In this document: piece after piece, positions 15,691-24,839 of the stretch
Numbering within the stretch: position 1 is the stretch's first letter
Layout: the number at the start of each line of letters is the position of its first letter
From: Lachnospiraceae bacterium
GTDB taxonomy: Bacteria > Bacillota > Clostridia > Lachnospirales > Lachnospiraceae
Assembly: GCA_022791575.1 (NCBI GenBank)
Contig: JAAVZI010000060.1
Span: forward strand, 62,001 to 126,000
Reading direction: 5' to 3'
DNA: 64,000 nt
The notes under the pieces: model-generated
Databases searched by the model: none
What the model was told of the DNA's origin: nothing
The model's input: the letters and a program-made list of their open reading frames with translations, nothing else
Position numbers and translations under genes: made by a program

Positions 15691-16400
15691 ACTGTCCCTC
15701 CCGCTTCCCACGAAAGCAGGTTTATTTTTTCCTCACGCAACAGTGTTGTTTTTTGCAATGTATAGCCCGAACGTTCTTTTATCAAGTCAATAACTTCTTG
15801 CTTGGCACTACTTTTGACAAATCCATCAGGAAATCTGCGATTTTCATAACCGATAGCTCCTATAATAACATCAACTATCTGCATGATTTGAACTTCGTCA
15901 GATCGCATAGGTTGTAACCGCCGAATCACTTTTTGCGAAAAGTCATACATAGAATTGCAACATACTTCTCTCAATTTTTTTACTTTTCGAGCAGAGTTTG
16001 TATCTTTAATGTCGATATAAACCTCATAGTTATCAGTTGGTGAAAAGATCACTTTGAGCATATCAAAATATATTTTATAATACCATGTATCATGCGTCTG
16101 ATGATAACGTTCATGATTTAGTTTTGTCTTATCTGGAATAATAACACCCCGAAAATGCAAGTCATCATCATCAAAGAAATAATTAACTAAATCTTTGTAT
16201 AAATCAACTTTTGCAGGGCTGATTTTCGTCCATTTCATTTCCATTGTTTCGGAAACATTATTTCTTCTTTTTATTTGGCGAATCCGCACATTGATTTCTT
16301 TCAGTTTCGATTGTGGGCACCACACAGCCCCTAACACCATAACATTACTGCTATCATGTTCAAGATGACATGTTTCATCACAGTAAATATTATACAACAT
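15687..16400 (-). CDS. DUF3800 domain protein (predicted RNase H-like fold)
   Basis: 237 aa. The N-terminus YNIYCDETC matches the Asp-Glu opening strand of DUF3800 (normally IYxDESG). Later acidic positions YIDIKDTNS (about 125) and VQIMQIVDVIIGAIGYENR (about 175-193) match the other two acidic strands, so the predicted catalytic residues appear present, with TC replacing SG. DUF3800 proteins recur in defence islands and near mobile DNA. GAGGTGGTGAAAAT before ATG 16400 is a good ribosome binding site. It overlaps the possible nuclease gene by 4 bp, and the remains of a type I restriction gene lie just upstream. Confidence 0.82.
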   Translation of the reverse strand: MLYNIYCDETCHLEHDSSNVMVLGAVWCPQSKLKEINVRIRQIKRRNNVSETMEMKWTKISPAKVDLYKDLVNYFFDDDDLHFRGVIIPDKTKLNHERYHQTHDTWYYKIYFDMLKVIFSPTDNYEVYIDIKDTNSARKVKKLREVCCNSMYDFSQKVIRRLQPMRSDEVQIMQIVDVIIGAIGYENRRFPDGFVKSSAKQEVIDLIKERSGYTLQKTTLLREEKINLLSWEAGGTV

Positions 16401-16412
16401 ATTTTCACCACC

Positions 16413-16523
16413 TCAATTATCTTTTTTAATTCCATAATGCACCGGTTCCTCTGCCACCATAGATAGTGTTGGTTCTGTATCATAAAGATATGTAACCTTA
16501 TCCAGTTCTATTAGAAACTTCTG
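16413..16523 (-). pseudogene. Short coding remnant upstream of the DUF3800 gene
   Basis: A 36-codon open segment ending TGA at 16413-16415 includes KVTYLYDTEPTLSMVAEEP then VHYGIKKDN. It overlaps the HsdR-like end in another frame. It looks more protein-like than chance, but it has no start signal; the ATG inside would give only 15 residues. It may be the tail of a lost gene or a short leader peptide ahead of DUF3800. Confidence 0.3.
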
Positions 16524-17072
16524 GGCTAATCAGTTCGAAATATTTTTCAAAGAACCCTTTCAGTTTTTCAATAACTATCTGCTTCTTCTTATCACGGGAA
16601 CCTCCTCTGAAACGGGAAACAGGCAGCATTAAGCGGTCAACATCTGTTTCAGTTATTTTGAGTGCACCATCACGGAAAGCGTTCTCAACAAACTTTCTGG
16701 TTTCCTCCGGCTTCAATTTTTCCTCTGCAATCAAAGTCTGAATATCTGTCTCACGCTGTTCTCTTGCAAATCGTTGCCAATCTGCATTTACATCCGTACT
16801 GGTATTAATAGTAGCAATGAAGTTTTCAATCAGTTCTTTTTTAGACCTAAGTTGCAAACTGGATTTAATTGCCTTATCAATAGCGACAAGAATTTCCTCT
16901 ACTTTGTAACCCAAAGCAAGACAGATTTTTTCTATACAATCTACTGACACATACTGGTCACGTCTAATCGGGTCAGTATGTTCGGACTGAACCCTGCCTT
17001 TTCGGTCAGTTCGGAAGTCTGGATGCCTTGGTCTATCAGCAAGTGAAATAGTTTTTTATATGTTTCAGCCAT
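16498..17072 (-). pseudogene. XRE regulator fused to C-terminal remnant of type I restriction HsdR, with frameshift
   Basis: ATG 17072 has AAGGAGGACTAT upstream and reads an XRE helix-turn-helix (MAETYKKLFHLLIDQGIQ, TSELTEKAGFSPNILTRL). The frame then shifts by one base near 16972; the expected continuation RDQYVSVDCIEKICLALGYK is in the neighbouring frame. That frame runs directly into the end of HsdR: LRSKKELIENF, DWQRFAREQRETDIQTLIA, EEKLKPEETRKFVENAFRDG, and a C-terminal VSRFRGGSRDKKKQ...KLKGFFEKYF. HsdR is the motor-nuclease subunit of type I restriction; only about its last 130 residues remain, without nuclease or helicase motifs. I infer that a deletion joined a regulator to the end of hsdR and removed the rest of the locus. 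Confidence 0.75.
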
Positions 17073-17107
17073 ATAGTCCTCCTTGCTTGTGGAAATCACT
17101 ATATGTT

Positions 17108-17136
17108 AGTATATCACGAAAATGTGAAAAATTCAA
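17108..17136 (-). promoter_or_regulatory. Promoter of the XRE/HsdR remnant
   Basis: On the minus strand, TTGAAT (17136-17131), a 17-nt spacer and TATACT (17113-17108), 36 nt before ATG 17072. The locus may still be transcribed, and the transcript could continue into DUF3800. Confidence 0.65.
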
Positions 17137-17185
17137 TTTATCGTTATAGACATTAGACAGGAATTAAGAATATTGTGAGAAAGAA

Positions 17186-17225
17186 AAAGACTCAATGCAG
17201 TAGCTATGACTTACATTGAGTCTTT
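17186..17225. terminator. Terminator-like hairpin
   Basis: A perfect 12-bp stem AAAGACTCAATG / CATTGAGTCTTT with a 16-nt loop, flanked by A-rich and T-rich sequence. It could work in either direction. On the minus strand it follows the XRE fragment at 17283-17420. Confidence 0.6.
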
Positions 17226-17282
17226 CTATCTTTTGCAGTTATGTATAAGCGTGGGTTCATCATATTTGTGTAGTATCTTTAA

Positions 17283-17420
17283 CTAAGGGAAACTCCGCAC
17301 TCCCATTTGAATACGGCCTGTTTGGTAACACCTAGAACTGTGGCAAACTTCTGCTGGGTAAATCCTCTGTCGGTACATACGGCTTTCAGCCGCTTTTCAA
17401 ATCCAATTAGTGATATAGAA
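17283..17420 (-). pseudogene. XRE-type helix-turn-helix fragment
   Basis: The frame reads GFEKRLKAVCTDRGFTQQKF, then ATVLGVTKQAVFKWECGVSLS, and ends at TAG. This is a recognisable Cro/C1-type domain (RGFTQQKFATVLGVTKQAV is the recognition region). It has no start codon, an upstream stop and no C-terminal part. It is a second regulator remnant in the same degraded region. Confidence 0.6.
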
Positions 17421-17446
17421 TGCTACTTTCAAAATGCTTATAATTA

Positions 17447-17482
17447 TAGGTAATTGCAAAAGTCATGATTCGTAATTGCCTA
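17447..17482. repeat. 36-bp minimal palindromic element with 12-bp flanking duplication
   Basis: TAGGTAATTGCAAAAGTC directly followed by ATGATTCGTAATTGCCTA: both ends of the long palindromic element with the centre missing. It is flanked by TGCTTATAATTA on both sides (17435-17446 and 17483-17494). Confidence 0.8.
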
Positions 17483-17495
17483 TGCTTATAATTAT

Positions 17496-17544
17496 TAAGT
17501 AATTACGAAGGTCTGACTACGACGACGAATTTCACAACTGCCTA
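17496..17544. repeat. Degenerate short palindromic element
   Basis: Starts TAAGTAATTACGAAGGTC and ends TTTCACAACTGCCTA, so its ends resemble the long element with changes. It lies two bp after the duplication flanking the 36-bp element. No clean duplication is visible. Confidence 0.5.
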
Positions 17545-17849
17545 TACTAACAGTATCCATGATACAAATATATGAAGTATAGCAAAGACTTTTTGATAGC
17601 ATACATTTTTTCCACTGTCAGAGTGTGGCCGATTGCATTCGGCCACACTCGTCCCTCAAACAACATTTACCATCCCTTCCTATTTACTAAAACCATTGTA
17701 CATCACAACAAAAATAGACACAACCAACTAGATGGATCGCTTTTCACCCAACTGCTGGTTGTGTCATTCTTCTTTCGAAAATCAAACTTAATTTTCCATT
17801 TCACGTTCACTGATATTGCACAGCGAATCTTGAAACCGTATCCCCATTA
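17545..17849. other. Intergenic stretch with two hairpins
   Basis: It holds GAGTGTGGCCGA/TCGGCCACACTC (17621-17650, perfect 12-bp stem, 6-nt loop) and GACACAACCA/TGGTTGTGTC (17717-17765, 10-bp stem). A frame spanning the region has no ribosome binding site and no protein-like composition. The second hairpin could close the SPFH/RHH transcript on the minus strand; neither is followed by a good T-tract. Confidence 0.5.
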
Positions 17850-18050
17850 CTAAATATCAAATTCCGGCGGCACGTCCAGGTCGTGAGGCACGGGCTTCCC
17901 GTTTTTCTTCCGCTGGCGGACGCATTCTGTCAGCAAATATTCTATCTGTCCATTTACAGAACGAAAATCATCTTCTGCCCAGGCTGCAATGGCGTTGTAT
18001 AGTTTTGCGGACAGACGTAAGGGAACCTGTTTCTTGGGATTGTCGGCCAT
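17850..18050 (-). CDS. Arc/MetJ-type ribbon-helix-helix protein
   Basis: 66 aa. [20 protein letters not shown] then [19 protein letters not shown] is the beta strand plus two helices of ribbon-helix-helix DNA-binding proteins. The tail ([14 protein letters not shown]) is acidic. Its ATG overlaps the SPFH gene stop as TAATG, so translation is coupled. A double TGATATCA at the shared promoter is a plausible binding site, so I infer autoregulation of the pair. Proteins of this type follow SPFH genes in other Firmicutes. Confidence 0.85.
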   Translation of the reverse strand: MADNPKKQVPLRLSAKLYNAIAAWAEDDFRSVNGQIEYLLTECVRQRKKNGKPVPHDLDVPPEFDI

Positions 18051-19090
18051 TAGTACAGGCTTCCTGAATTGACGATTGGCTGGGCATCTCTATTTCCGCA
18101 GAGTACAACCAGAAGATTGGAGACCATGGCGGCTTTTCGTTCTTCGTCAAGATTTATTACTTCTTTTTCAGATAAGCGGTCGAGAGCCATTTCGACCATT
18201 CCCACAGCGCCGTCTACAATCATTTTGCGGGCGTCTACAACTGCGGATGCCTGCTGCCTCTGAAGCATGACGGCGGCGATTTCGGGAGCATAAGCGAGGT
18301 AAGTGATGCGGGCTTCAATAATATCTAGGCCTGCTTCGCTGACTTTGTTCTGGATTTCGCCGCGGATGCGCTCGGCCACGATTTCACTGGAACCGCGCAG
18401 GCTTCCTTCGTCGGCGATGCCGTCTCCGGTGGTGTCGACATTTTCTGCTACGTCGTAGGGGTACATGCGGACGATGTTTCGCAGGGCGCTGTCGCACTGC
18501 AGGGAGAGATATTCTTTGTAATTGTCTACGTTGAATACGGCTTTGGCGGTGTCAGTGACTTTCCACATGACAGCAATTCCGATTTCAATGGGATTGCCAA
18601 GGCAGTCGTTGATTTTTTGGCGGCTGTTGCTTAAAGTCATGATTTTTAAGGAAATTTTCTTGCTTGCTGTGGCGGCGATTTCGGCGTTGATACCTTCGGG
18701 AGTATTCATTTGCAGCAGCTTGCTGGCGCCGGTTTTGACGTCTCCGCTTTGGTTTAGTTTGGTTCCTGCAGCAGGATTGACGGTACTGCAGAACGGGTTG
18801 ACGAAGTAGAAGCCTTCCTCCTTGAGGGTTCCAACGTATTTTCCGAACAGGGTCAGAACCAGGGCTTCCTGAGGTTTCAATATCTTTAGGCCGCAGAATG
18901 GTATCCAGCCAAACACAGTGTAAATGATGCCGATTACAAGCAGTGCGATGCCTGGAGCATATCCGCCGCCGTGCCGGTTCATGAAGATGCCGCCGAAAAC
19001 GATCGCTGCGATGGCGGCCAGGTAGAGCAGAAGGAATAAGAAAAGCATTCCCATGCCATTTTTGTTTTTCTGTAATATGTGTTCCTTCAT
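18050..19090 (-). CDS. SPFH/Band 7 (stomatin-like) membrane protein
   Basis: 346 aa. Two N-terminal hydrophobic spans (about 13-34 and 44-65) precede the SPFH domain ([30 protein letters not shown], about 70-290). The helical end has an [12 protein letters not shown] repeat typical of flotillin/stomatin oligomers. SPFH proteins organise membrane microdomains and often act on proteases or channels; no NfeD partner is seen here. ATG 19090 is preceded by GGAGGCGATT. The gene is coupled by TAATG to the ribbon-helix-helix gene. Confidence 0.9.
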   Translation of the reverse strand: MKEHILQKNKNGMGMLFLFLLLYLAAIAAIVFGGIFMNRHGGGYAPGIALLVIGIIYTVFGWIPFCGLKILKPQEALVLTLFGKYVGTLKEEGFYFVNPFCSTVNPAAGTKLNQSGDVKTGASKLLQMNTPEGINAEIAATASKKISLKIMTLSNSRQKINDCLGNPIEIGIAVMWKVTDTAKAVFNVDNYKEYLSLQCDSALRNIVRMYPYDVAENVDTTGDGIADEGSLRGSSEIVAERIRGEIQNKVSEAGLDIIEARITYLAYAPEIAAVMLQRQQASAVVDARKMIVDGAVGMVEMALDRLSEKEVINLDEERKAAMVSNLLVVLCGNRDAQPIVNSGSLY

Positions 19091-19119
19091 ATGAATCGCC
19101 TCCTATATTTGATATTTAT

Positions 19120-19148
19120 ATGATATCATTTTGATATCAGTTTGTCAA
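19120..19148 (-). promoter_or_regulatory. Promoter and repeated TGATATCA operator of the SPFH-RHH operon
   Basis: TTGACA (19148-19143), a 17-nt spacer and TATCAT (19125-19120) on the minus strand. Two perfect TGATATCA palindromes (19121-19128 and 19132-19139) sit 3 bp apart within the spacer and -10. A dimer-of-dimers ribbon-helix-helix repressor would bind such a site. Confidence 0.75.
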
Positions 19149-19184
19149 TGTTAAAATATCTTTTTTGTATTACAAGATTAAAAA

Positions 19185-19215
19185 AGATGGCACACCTATT
19201 TATGGTGTACCATCT
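19185..19215 (-). terminator. Intrinsic terminator after uxaC
   Basis: AGATGGCACACC/GGTGTACCATCT, 12 bp with one mismatch and a 7-nt loop. On the minus strand it is followed by TTTTTTTAA. It lies 39 bp past the uxaC stop. Confidence 0.85.
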
Positions 19216-19254
19216 GCAAAGCATTTTTTATAATATAATTATCAAACACAATTT

Positions 19255-20661
19255 TTACAGCTTAAATCCAAAATACCTTACTGCATTATTATAGGAAATA
19301 TCATCAACCATCTGGCCAAGAGCTTTCATATCCGCCGGATATTCTCCATTTTCCACCCAATTACCAAATAATTCACACAGAATTCTTCTGAAATACTCAT
19401 GTCTGGTATAGGATAAAAAGCTTCTGGAATCTGTCAGCATTCCGATAAAGTTGCCCAGCAGCCCCAGATTTGCCAGAGATGTCATCTGCTCTGTCATTCC
19501 TGTTTTATGATCATTGAACCACCATGCGGAGCCCTGCTGAATCTTGCCGACTGCTGTTGAATCTTGGAAACATCCAAGAACAGTTCCAATTGCTGCATTG
19601 TCTACCGGGTTCAGTGAATAGATAATAGTCTTCGGAAGCTCATCTGTAGCATTCAATGCATTCAGGAACGCTGCCATTTCTGCTGAAGAACTGTAGGTAT
19701 TAATACAGTCATATCCTGTATCCGGTCCCAGCTGCTTATAACGCAGAATATTATTATCTCTCTTGGTGCCATAGTGAAGCTGCATTGCCCAGCCTAACTT
19801 ATGGTATTCTTTTCCCACAAAAATCATAAATGCAGTTTTAAACTGCAGCTGCTCCAAATCTGTCAGCTCACCGCCGTCAATACGTTTGGCAAAAATTGCT
19901 TCCAATTCTTCTTCTGAAGCTGGCTTGTACATCACATATTCGAGTGCATGATCCGAGGCACGACAGCCCATGGAATCAAAAAATGCCAAGCGTTTTTTAA
20001 GAGCTTCTTTCAGATCTGCAAAAGAATTGATCGCAACGCCGCTGACTTCACCCAGAGTTTTTAAATAATCCAGATATTCCGGTTTTTCAATGTTCATAGC
20101 CTTGTCTGGTCTCCAAGCTGGAAGTACCTGCACATCAAAGCTGTCATCTTCTGCCAGCATTTTATGCCATTTCAAATCATCTACCGGATCATCTGTTGTA
20201 CAGATCAAAGTAACATTAGACTGCTTAATGATATTGCGGACACTCATGGACGGATCCTGTAGCTTTTCATTACATAGATTCCATACTTCTTCTGCTGTTT
20301 CTCCATTTAAAACACCTGTATATCCAAAATATCTCTGCAGCTCCAGGTGGCTCCAGTGATACAAAGGATTGCCAATTGCCTTTTCTAGCGTCTCTGCCCA
20401 TTTCTGGAACTTTTCACGGTCGGATGCATCTCCGGTAATATAACGCTCGTCAATGCCGTTCGAACGCATCTGGCGCCATTTATAATGGTCGCCGCCCAGC
20501 CATACCTGTGTAATATTCTCAAACTGACGATCCTCTGCAATCTCCTGGGGATTAATATGGCAATGATAATCCAGCACCGGCATTTTAGCTGCATGGTCAT
20601 GGAATAATTCCTGCGCCGTTGGAGTAGAAAGTAAAAAATCTTTGTCCATAAATGGTTTCAT
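19255..20661 (-). CDS. uxaC: Glucuronate isomerase (uronate isomerase)
   Basis: 468 aa, the usual family length. The start MKPFMDKDFLLSTPTAQELF then VLDYHCHINPQEIA carries the metal-binding His-x-His. GGDHYKWRQMRSNGI, ICTTDDPVDDLKWH and the C-terminal DSRSFLSYTRHEYFRRILC are family hallmarks of the amidohydrolase-like UxaC. It converts D-glucuronate to D-fructuronate, or galacturonate to tagaturonate, the first step of hexuronate breakdown. It is transcribed downstream of a LacI regulator (98 bp), probably in one transcript. No other hexuronate enzyme (uxaA, uxuA, kdgK) is in the window, so the pathway is split elsewhere. GAAGGAGG before the ATG is a strong ribosome binding site. Confidence 0.95.
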   Translation of the reverse strand: MKPFMDKDFLLSTPTAQELFHDHAAKMPVLDYHCHINPQEIAEDRQFENITQVWLGGDHYKWRQMRSNGIDERYITGDASDREKFQKWAETLEKAIGNPLYHWSHLELQRYFGYTGVLNGETAEEVWNLCNEKLQDPSMSVRNIIKQSNVTLICTTDDPVDDLKWHKMLAEDDSFDVQVLPAWRPDKAMNIEKPEYLDYLKTLGEVSGVAINSFADLKEALKKRLAFFDSMGCRASDHALEYVMYKPASEEELEAIFAKRIDGGELTDLEQLQFKTAFMIFVGKEYHKLGWAMQLHYGTKRDNNILRYKQLGPDTGYDCINTYSSSAEMAAFLNALNATDELPKTIIYSLNPVDNAAIGTVLGCFQDSTAVGKIQQGSAWWFNDHKTGMTEQMTSLANLGLLGNFIGMLTDSRSFLSYTRHEYFRRILCELFGNWVENGEYPADMKALGQMVDDISYNNAVRYFGFKL

Positions 20662-20759
20662 AATATAAAATCCTCCTTCATTTAAATCTATCTCAAAGTT
20701 TAATTTCTATCAGTTATTTCTAAAAACATTCCTATATAGCATTTCCAAAATTTCCTGTT

Positions 20760-21770
20760 TCATGTAATTGAAGTCGTTTTGCGTTTCACCAGTTCTGCCT
20801 GCAGGGTTGTACTTTGGGGAATTTCCTGCCCTTCCAGCACCTGCATAAGAAGATGCACAGTCGTTTTACACAAAAGCTCTACTTTATTGTCAATCGTAGT
20901 CAGCTCCGGCTCACAGCACTGTGCCAGCTGAGAATTGTTAAAACCAATAATGCTTATATCTTCTGGAATGGATAATCCGCGATGCCGGGCATATTTGACT
21001 GCACCAACCGCCCAGAAATCTTCTGATGCCAGCACCGCATCAAACTGAACTCCTTCCTGGCTGATCTCCTCAAGAAATGCTTCTACCTGATCTAACTGTT
21101 TGGTCTTGGGACACTGCCGGATCAGAGCTTTATCAACTGGAAGATGGTGTTTCTTTAACGCATTTCGATAACCTTCCTGCTTCTCCTTTGCACTGTAGCT
21201 TCGAGCCTGATACAGGAATAATATTCGTTCTCTGCCATCCTCAATCAGGTACTCTGCCGCCTCCTCCACTGCTTTACAGTCATCACATACAATATTATAA
21301 ATCCCCGGCTTATTCAAACAGGCATTCATCAGCATAACCGGAACCTGCTTCGCCGCTTTTACAATATAGGCATTATTCGAACTCTTTAAATCCAGAAAAC
21401 TAGAACCGGCCAAAATCAAGGCATCAACTCGTTTACTGGATAACAGTTTCAGATACTTCTGCTTATTCTCCAGCTCGTAACCCGTACAGCACAGAATGGA
21501 ATCATAACCATTACTCCTCAGTTCCTTTTCCAAATGGTAAACTGCATTGGCAAGATAGGCATCGGAAGAATCCGAACACATGATACCAATTGTATGCATA
21601 GTATTCAGCATCAGCCCCCTTGCAAAGGCATTGGGCGTATATTTGTTCTCTTTCATGACAGCGATGACTTTCTGTCTTGTCTTTTCACTGACATTTTCAC
21701 TGCCATTAATAACCCGTGAGACCGTCGCTATAGAAACTCCAGCCTTCTCCGAGATATCATAGATATTCAA
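20760..21770 (-). CDS. LacI family transcriptional regulator, probable hexuronate regulator
   Basis: 336 aa. The N-terminal LacI helix-turn-helix MNIYDISEKAGVSIATVSRV then INGSENVSEKTR is complete with the hinge. A periplasmic-binding-type ligand domain follows (GIMCSDSSDAYL, DALILAGSSFLD, FDAVLASEDFWAVGAVKYA, ISIIGFNNSQLAQCCEPELT). The start codon is TTG, preceded by AAGAAGGTGATAAT; no ATG fits the conserved N-terminus. Position upstream of uxaC suggests control of uronate use. A TGTAAG-N2-CTTACA palindrome just after its -10 suggests autorepression. Confidence 0.9.
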   Translation of the reverse strand: MNIYDISEKAGVSIATVSRVINGSENVSEKTRQKVIAVMKENKYTPNAFARGLMLNTMHTIGIMCSDSSDAYLANAVYHLEKELRSNGYDSILCCTGYELENKQKYLKLLSSKRVDALILAGSSFLDLKSSNNAYIVKAAKQVPVMLMNACLNKPGIYNIVCDDCKAVEEAAEYLIEDGRERILFLYQARSYSAKEKQEGYRNALKKHHLPVDKALIRQCPKTKQLDQVEAFLEEISQEGVQFDAVLASEDFWAVGAVKYARHRGLSIPEDISIIGFNNSQLAQCCEPELTTIDNKVELLCKTTVHLLMQVLEGQEIPQSTTLQAELVKRKTTSIT

Positions 21771-21866
21771 ATTATCACCTTCTTTTTGTTCGCCGATCTG
21801 TGGGCGGGGGACTTACCTCATTTCTATTATCCACTCTGCGGGCACAGACGATCTGGCATATAGAAA

Positions 21867-21920
21867 TGTAAGCACTTACAATTTAATCTTATTATAGCCT
21901 TTTTTCCTGTAAAATGTCAA
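21867..21920 (-). promoter_or_regulatory. Promoter and LacI-type operator of the regulator-uxaC unit
   Basis: Minus strand: TTGACA (21920-21915), an 18-nt spacer, TATAAT (21896-21891), then TGTAAGTGCTTACA (21880-21867) right after the start region. The perfect half-sites make this a good candidate binding site for the LacI protein encoded just downstream. Confidence 0.75.
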
Positions 21921-22070
21921 TAAAATCCAGAGAATTCACATAAATATTCTATAAAATCACTGCTCCATAACCTGTTCCATCCAGCACCAGTGACGTTTCC
22001 CGGTATCAAAACTAATTCCAACCAGCAATCCTGACACTGTCAGAAAATATAGAAATTCTTCAATTATAGC

Positions 22071-22099
22071 TTGATTTACATTTTCCAAAATGCTATGAT
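22071..22099 (+). promoter_or_regulatory. Promoter of the malic enzyme gene
   Basis: TTGATT (22071-22076), a 17-nt spacer, TATGAT (22094-22099), 34 bp before ATG 22134. Confidence 0.6.
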
Positions 22100-22133
22100 G
22101 AAAAAAGATTTTGATAAAGAAAGAGGTTATCCC

Positions 22134-23306
<1,173 letters not shown>

Positions 23307-23312
23307 TCTAAT

Positions 23313-24284
23313 ATGAAATTATGGCACGAACGGCGGTATTACTCGCTGGATTCCTATCTGAAAACCACCTATGGGCGGAAACTATATAAAATATCCTTAG
23401 ATGCCGGCATGACCTGCCCCAACCGGGACGGTACGCTGGATACAAGAGGCTGTATATTCTGCAGCGCAGGCGGTTCCGGTGATTTTGCTGCAAGCCGCCG
23501 CTGCAGCATTACCGAACAAATCGAGAACGGCAAAACCCAGACCCGCCGAAAGTTTCGGCCGAATCAGGATTCCAGCGTTCCCTGCTACATTGCCTACTTT
23601 CAGGCATATACCAATACCTATGCCGATTTGGACTATCTTAGGAATGTTTTTACAGAAGCCGCACTTCACCCGGATATAGTGCTTCTTTCCATTGCTACGC
23701 GGCCCGACTGCCTTGGTACGGATGTATTAGACCTTTTAACGGAGATACAGCACATGAAACCGGTCTGGATAGAACTAGGGCTGCAGACCATTCACAAGCC
23801 GACAGCTGAATTTATCCGCAGAGGCTATGAACTAGACTGTTTTCAAAACGCAGTCCATGTCCTCAGCCAAAGACAGATCCCGATCATTGTCCACACCATT
23901 CTTGGTCTGCCTGGAGAAACCAAAGCACAGATGATAGAAACCATCGATTATGTCTGCCGGTTTCCTATTTTCGGAATCAAACTGCAGCTGCTGCACATAT
24001 TAAAGGGAACAGACCTAGCTGCTTACTACCAGCAACACCCATTTCCCATACTTAGCGAAGAGGCTTATGTAAATCTAATTGTGGAAATTTTGGAACGGAT
24101 TCCCGATACCATCACCATACACCGGCTGACCGGAGACGGTCCACGCAATCTATTAATCGAACCAACATGGAGTTTAAATAAAAGGAAGGTCTTAAACGAG
24201 ATTCAAAAGCGTCTTGTGGAACTACAGACATGGCAGGGCAGAAAGGAGCAGTTATGCAGCAGGCATTTCCCCTATACAAACTGA
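23313..24284 (+). CDS. TIGR01212/YhcC-type radical SAM protein
   Basis: 323 aa. The N-terminus MKLWHERRYYSLDSYLK and the radical SAM cysteines CPNRDGTLDTRGCIFCSAGG (CxxxxxxxxxxxCxxC spacing typical of this family, not CxxxCxxC). YIAYFQAYTNTYADLDYLR, IELGLQTIHKPTAEFIRRGY and VHTILGLPGETKAQMIETID are family hallmarks. The 4Fe-4S cluster cleaves S-adenosylmethionine; the substrate is not established for this family. Its end overlaps the DUF4364 gene by 31 bp, indicating coupling. Confidence 0.92.
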   Translation: MKLWHERRYYSLDSYLKTTYGRKLYKISLDAGMTCPNRDGTLDTRGCIFCSAGGSGDFAASRRCSITEQIENGKTQTRRKFRPNQDSSVPCYIAYFQAYTNTYADLDYLRNVFTEAALHPDIVLLSIATRPDCLGTDVLDLLTEIQHMKPVWIELGLQTIHKPTAEFIRRGYELDCFQNAVHVLSQRQIPIIVHTILGLPGETKAQMIETIDYVCRFPIFGIKLQLLHILKGTDLAAYYQQHPFPILSEEAYVNLIVEILERIPDTITIHRLTGDGPRNLLIEPTWSLNKRKVLNEIQKRLVELQTWQGRKEQLCSRHFPYTN

Positions 24285-24775
24285 TGATCTTAGAAATGTT
24301 AAACAAGGCCAACTTTCCGCTGACCAACAGCCAGATCACGGAATTCCTTGTAACATACAACTATGTCACATACTTTGAGGTACAGCAGACATTTTCCGAA
24401 TTATCCGCTTCTGGGCTGATTATAATGGAACAGATTCACCACTCTACCCGCTACAGCCTTACCGAAGAGGGCGAACAGACCCTATCCTACTATCGGCATA
24501 TGCTGCCAGATTCGTTTATTGAAAATACACAATCCTATTTTCAGAAAAATAAAATCAAATTAAGAAATACCAACTCCGTCATTGCCGGATACATGCCCTC
24601 TTCAAATGGAGATTATGTCGTACAATGCCGGATTATGGAAAAAGGCCGCTCGATCTTCGATATGACTATGCCTGCCCCTACTACAGAAATTGCAGAACAA
24701 ATGTGCTTTAATTTCGAAAAAAAGCAGGCAGAACTCTATTCCCATATTTTACTAGAATTGACCGGTGGTCAATAA
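24254..24775 (+). CDS. DUF4364 family protein
   Basis: 173 aa from ATG 24254, preceded by GAAAGGAGCAGTT; an upstream in-frame start lacks a site. The N-terminal half resembles a winged helix (LYKLMILEMLNKANFPLTNS, TYFEVQQTFSELSASGLIIM, RYSLTEEGEQTLSYY). The rest is a small mixed domain. DUF4364 occurs across Lachnospiraceae and Clostridia as a likely transcriptional regulator with unknown target. It overlaps the radical SAM gene. Confidence 0.85.
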   Translation: MQQAFPLYKLMILEMLNKANFPLTNSQITEFLVTYNYVTYFEVQQTFSELSASGLIIMEQIHHSTRYSLTEEGEQTLSYYRHMLPDSFIENTQSYFQKNKIKLRNTNSVIAGYMPSSNGDYVVQCRIMEKGRSIFDMTMPAPTTEIAEQMCFNFEKKQAELYSHILLELTGGQ

Positions 24776-24839
24776 TTTACATTCACCTGTAGCGGATACA
24801 AAATAACGTTCTAACATACGATTACCAAACCTAATTCCT

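Noticed and set aside
17572..17853. 93-aa plus-strand frame in the intergenic region before the RHH gene
   Set aside because: No ribosome binding site, spans two hairpins and lacks protein-like composition.
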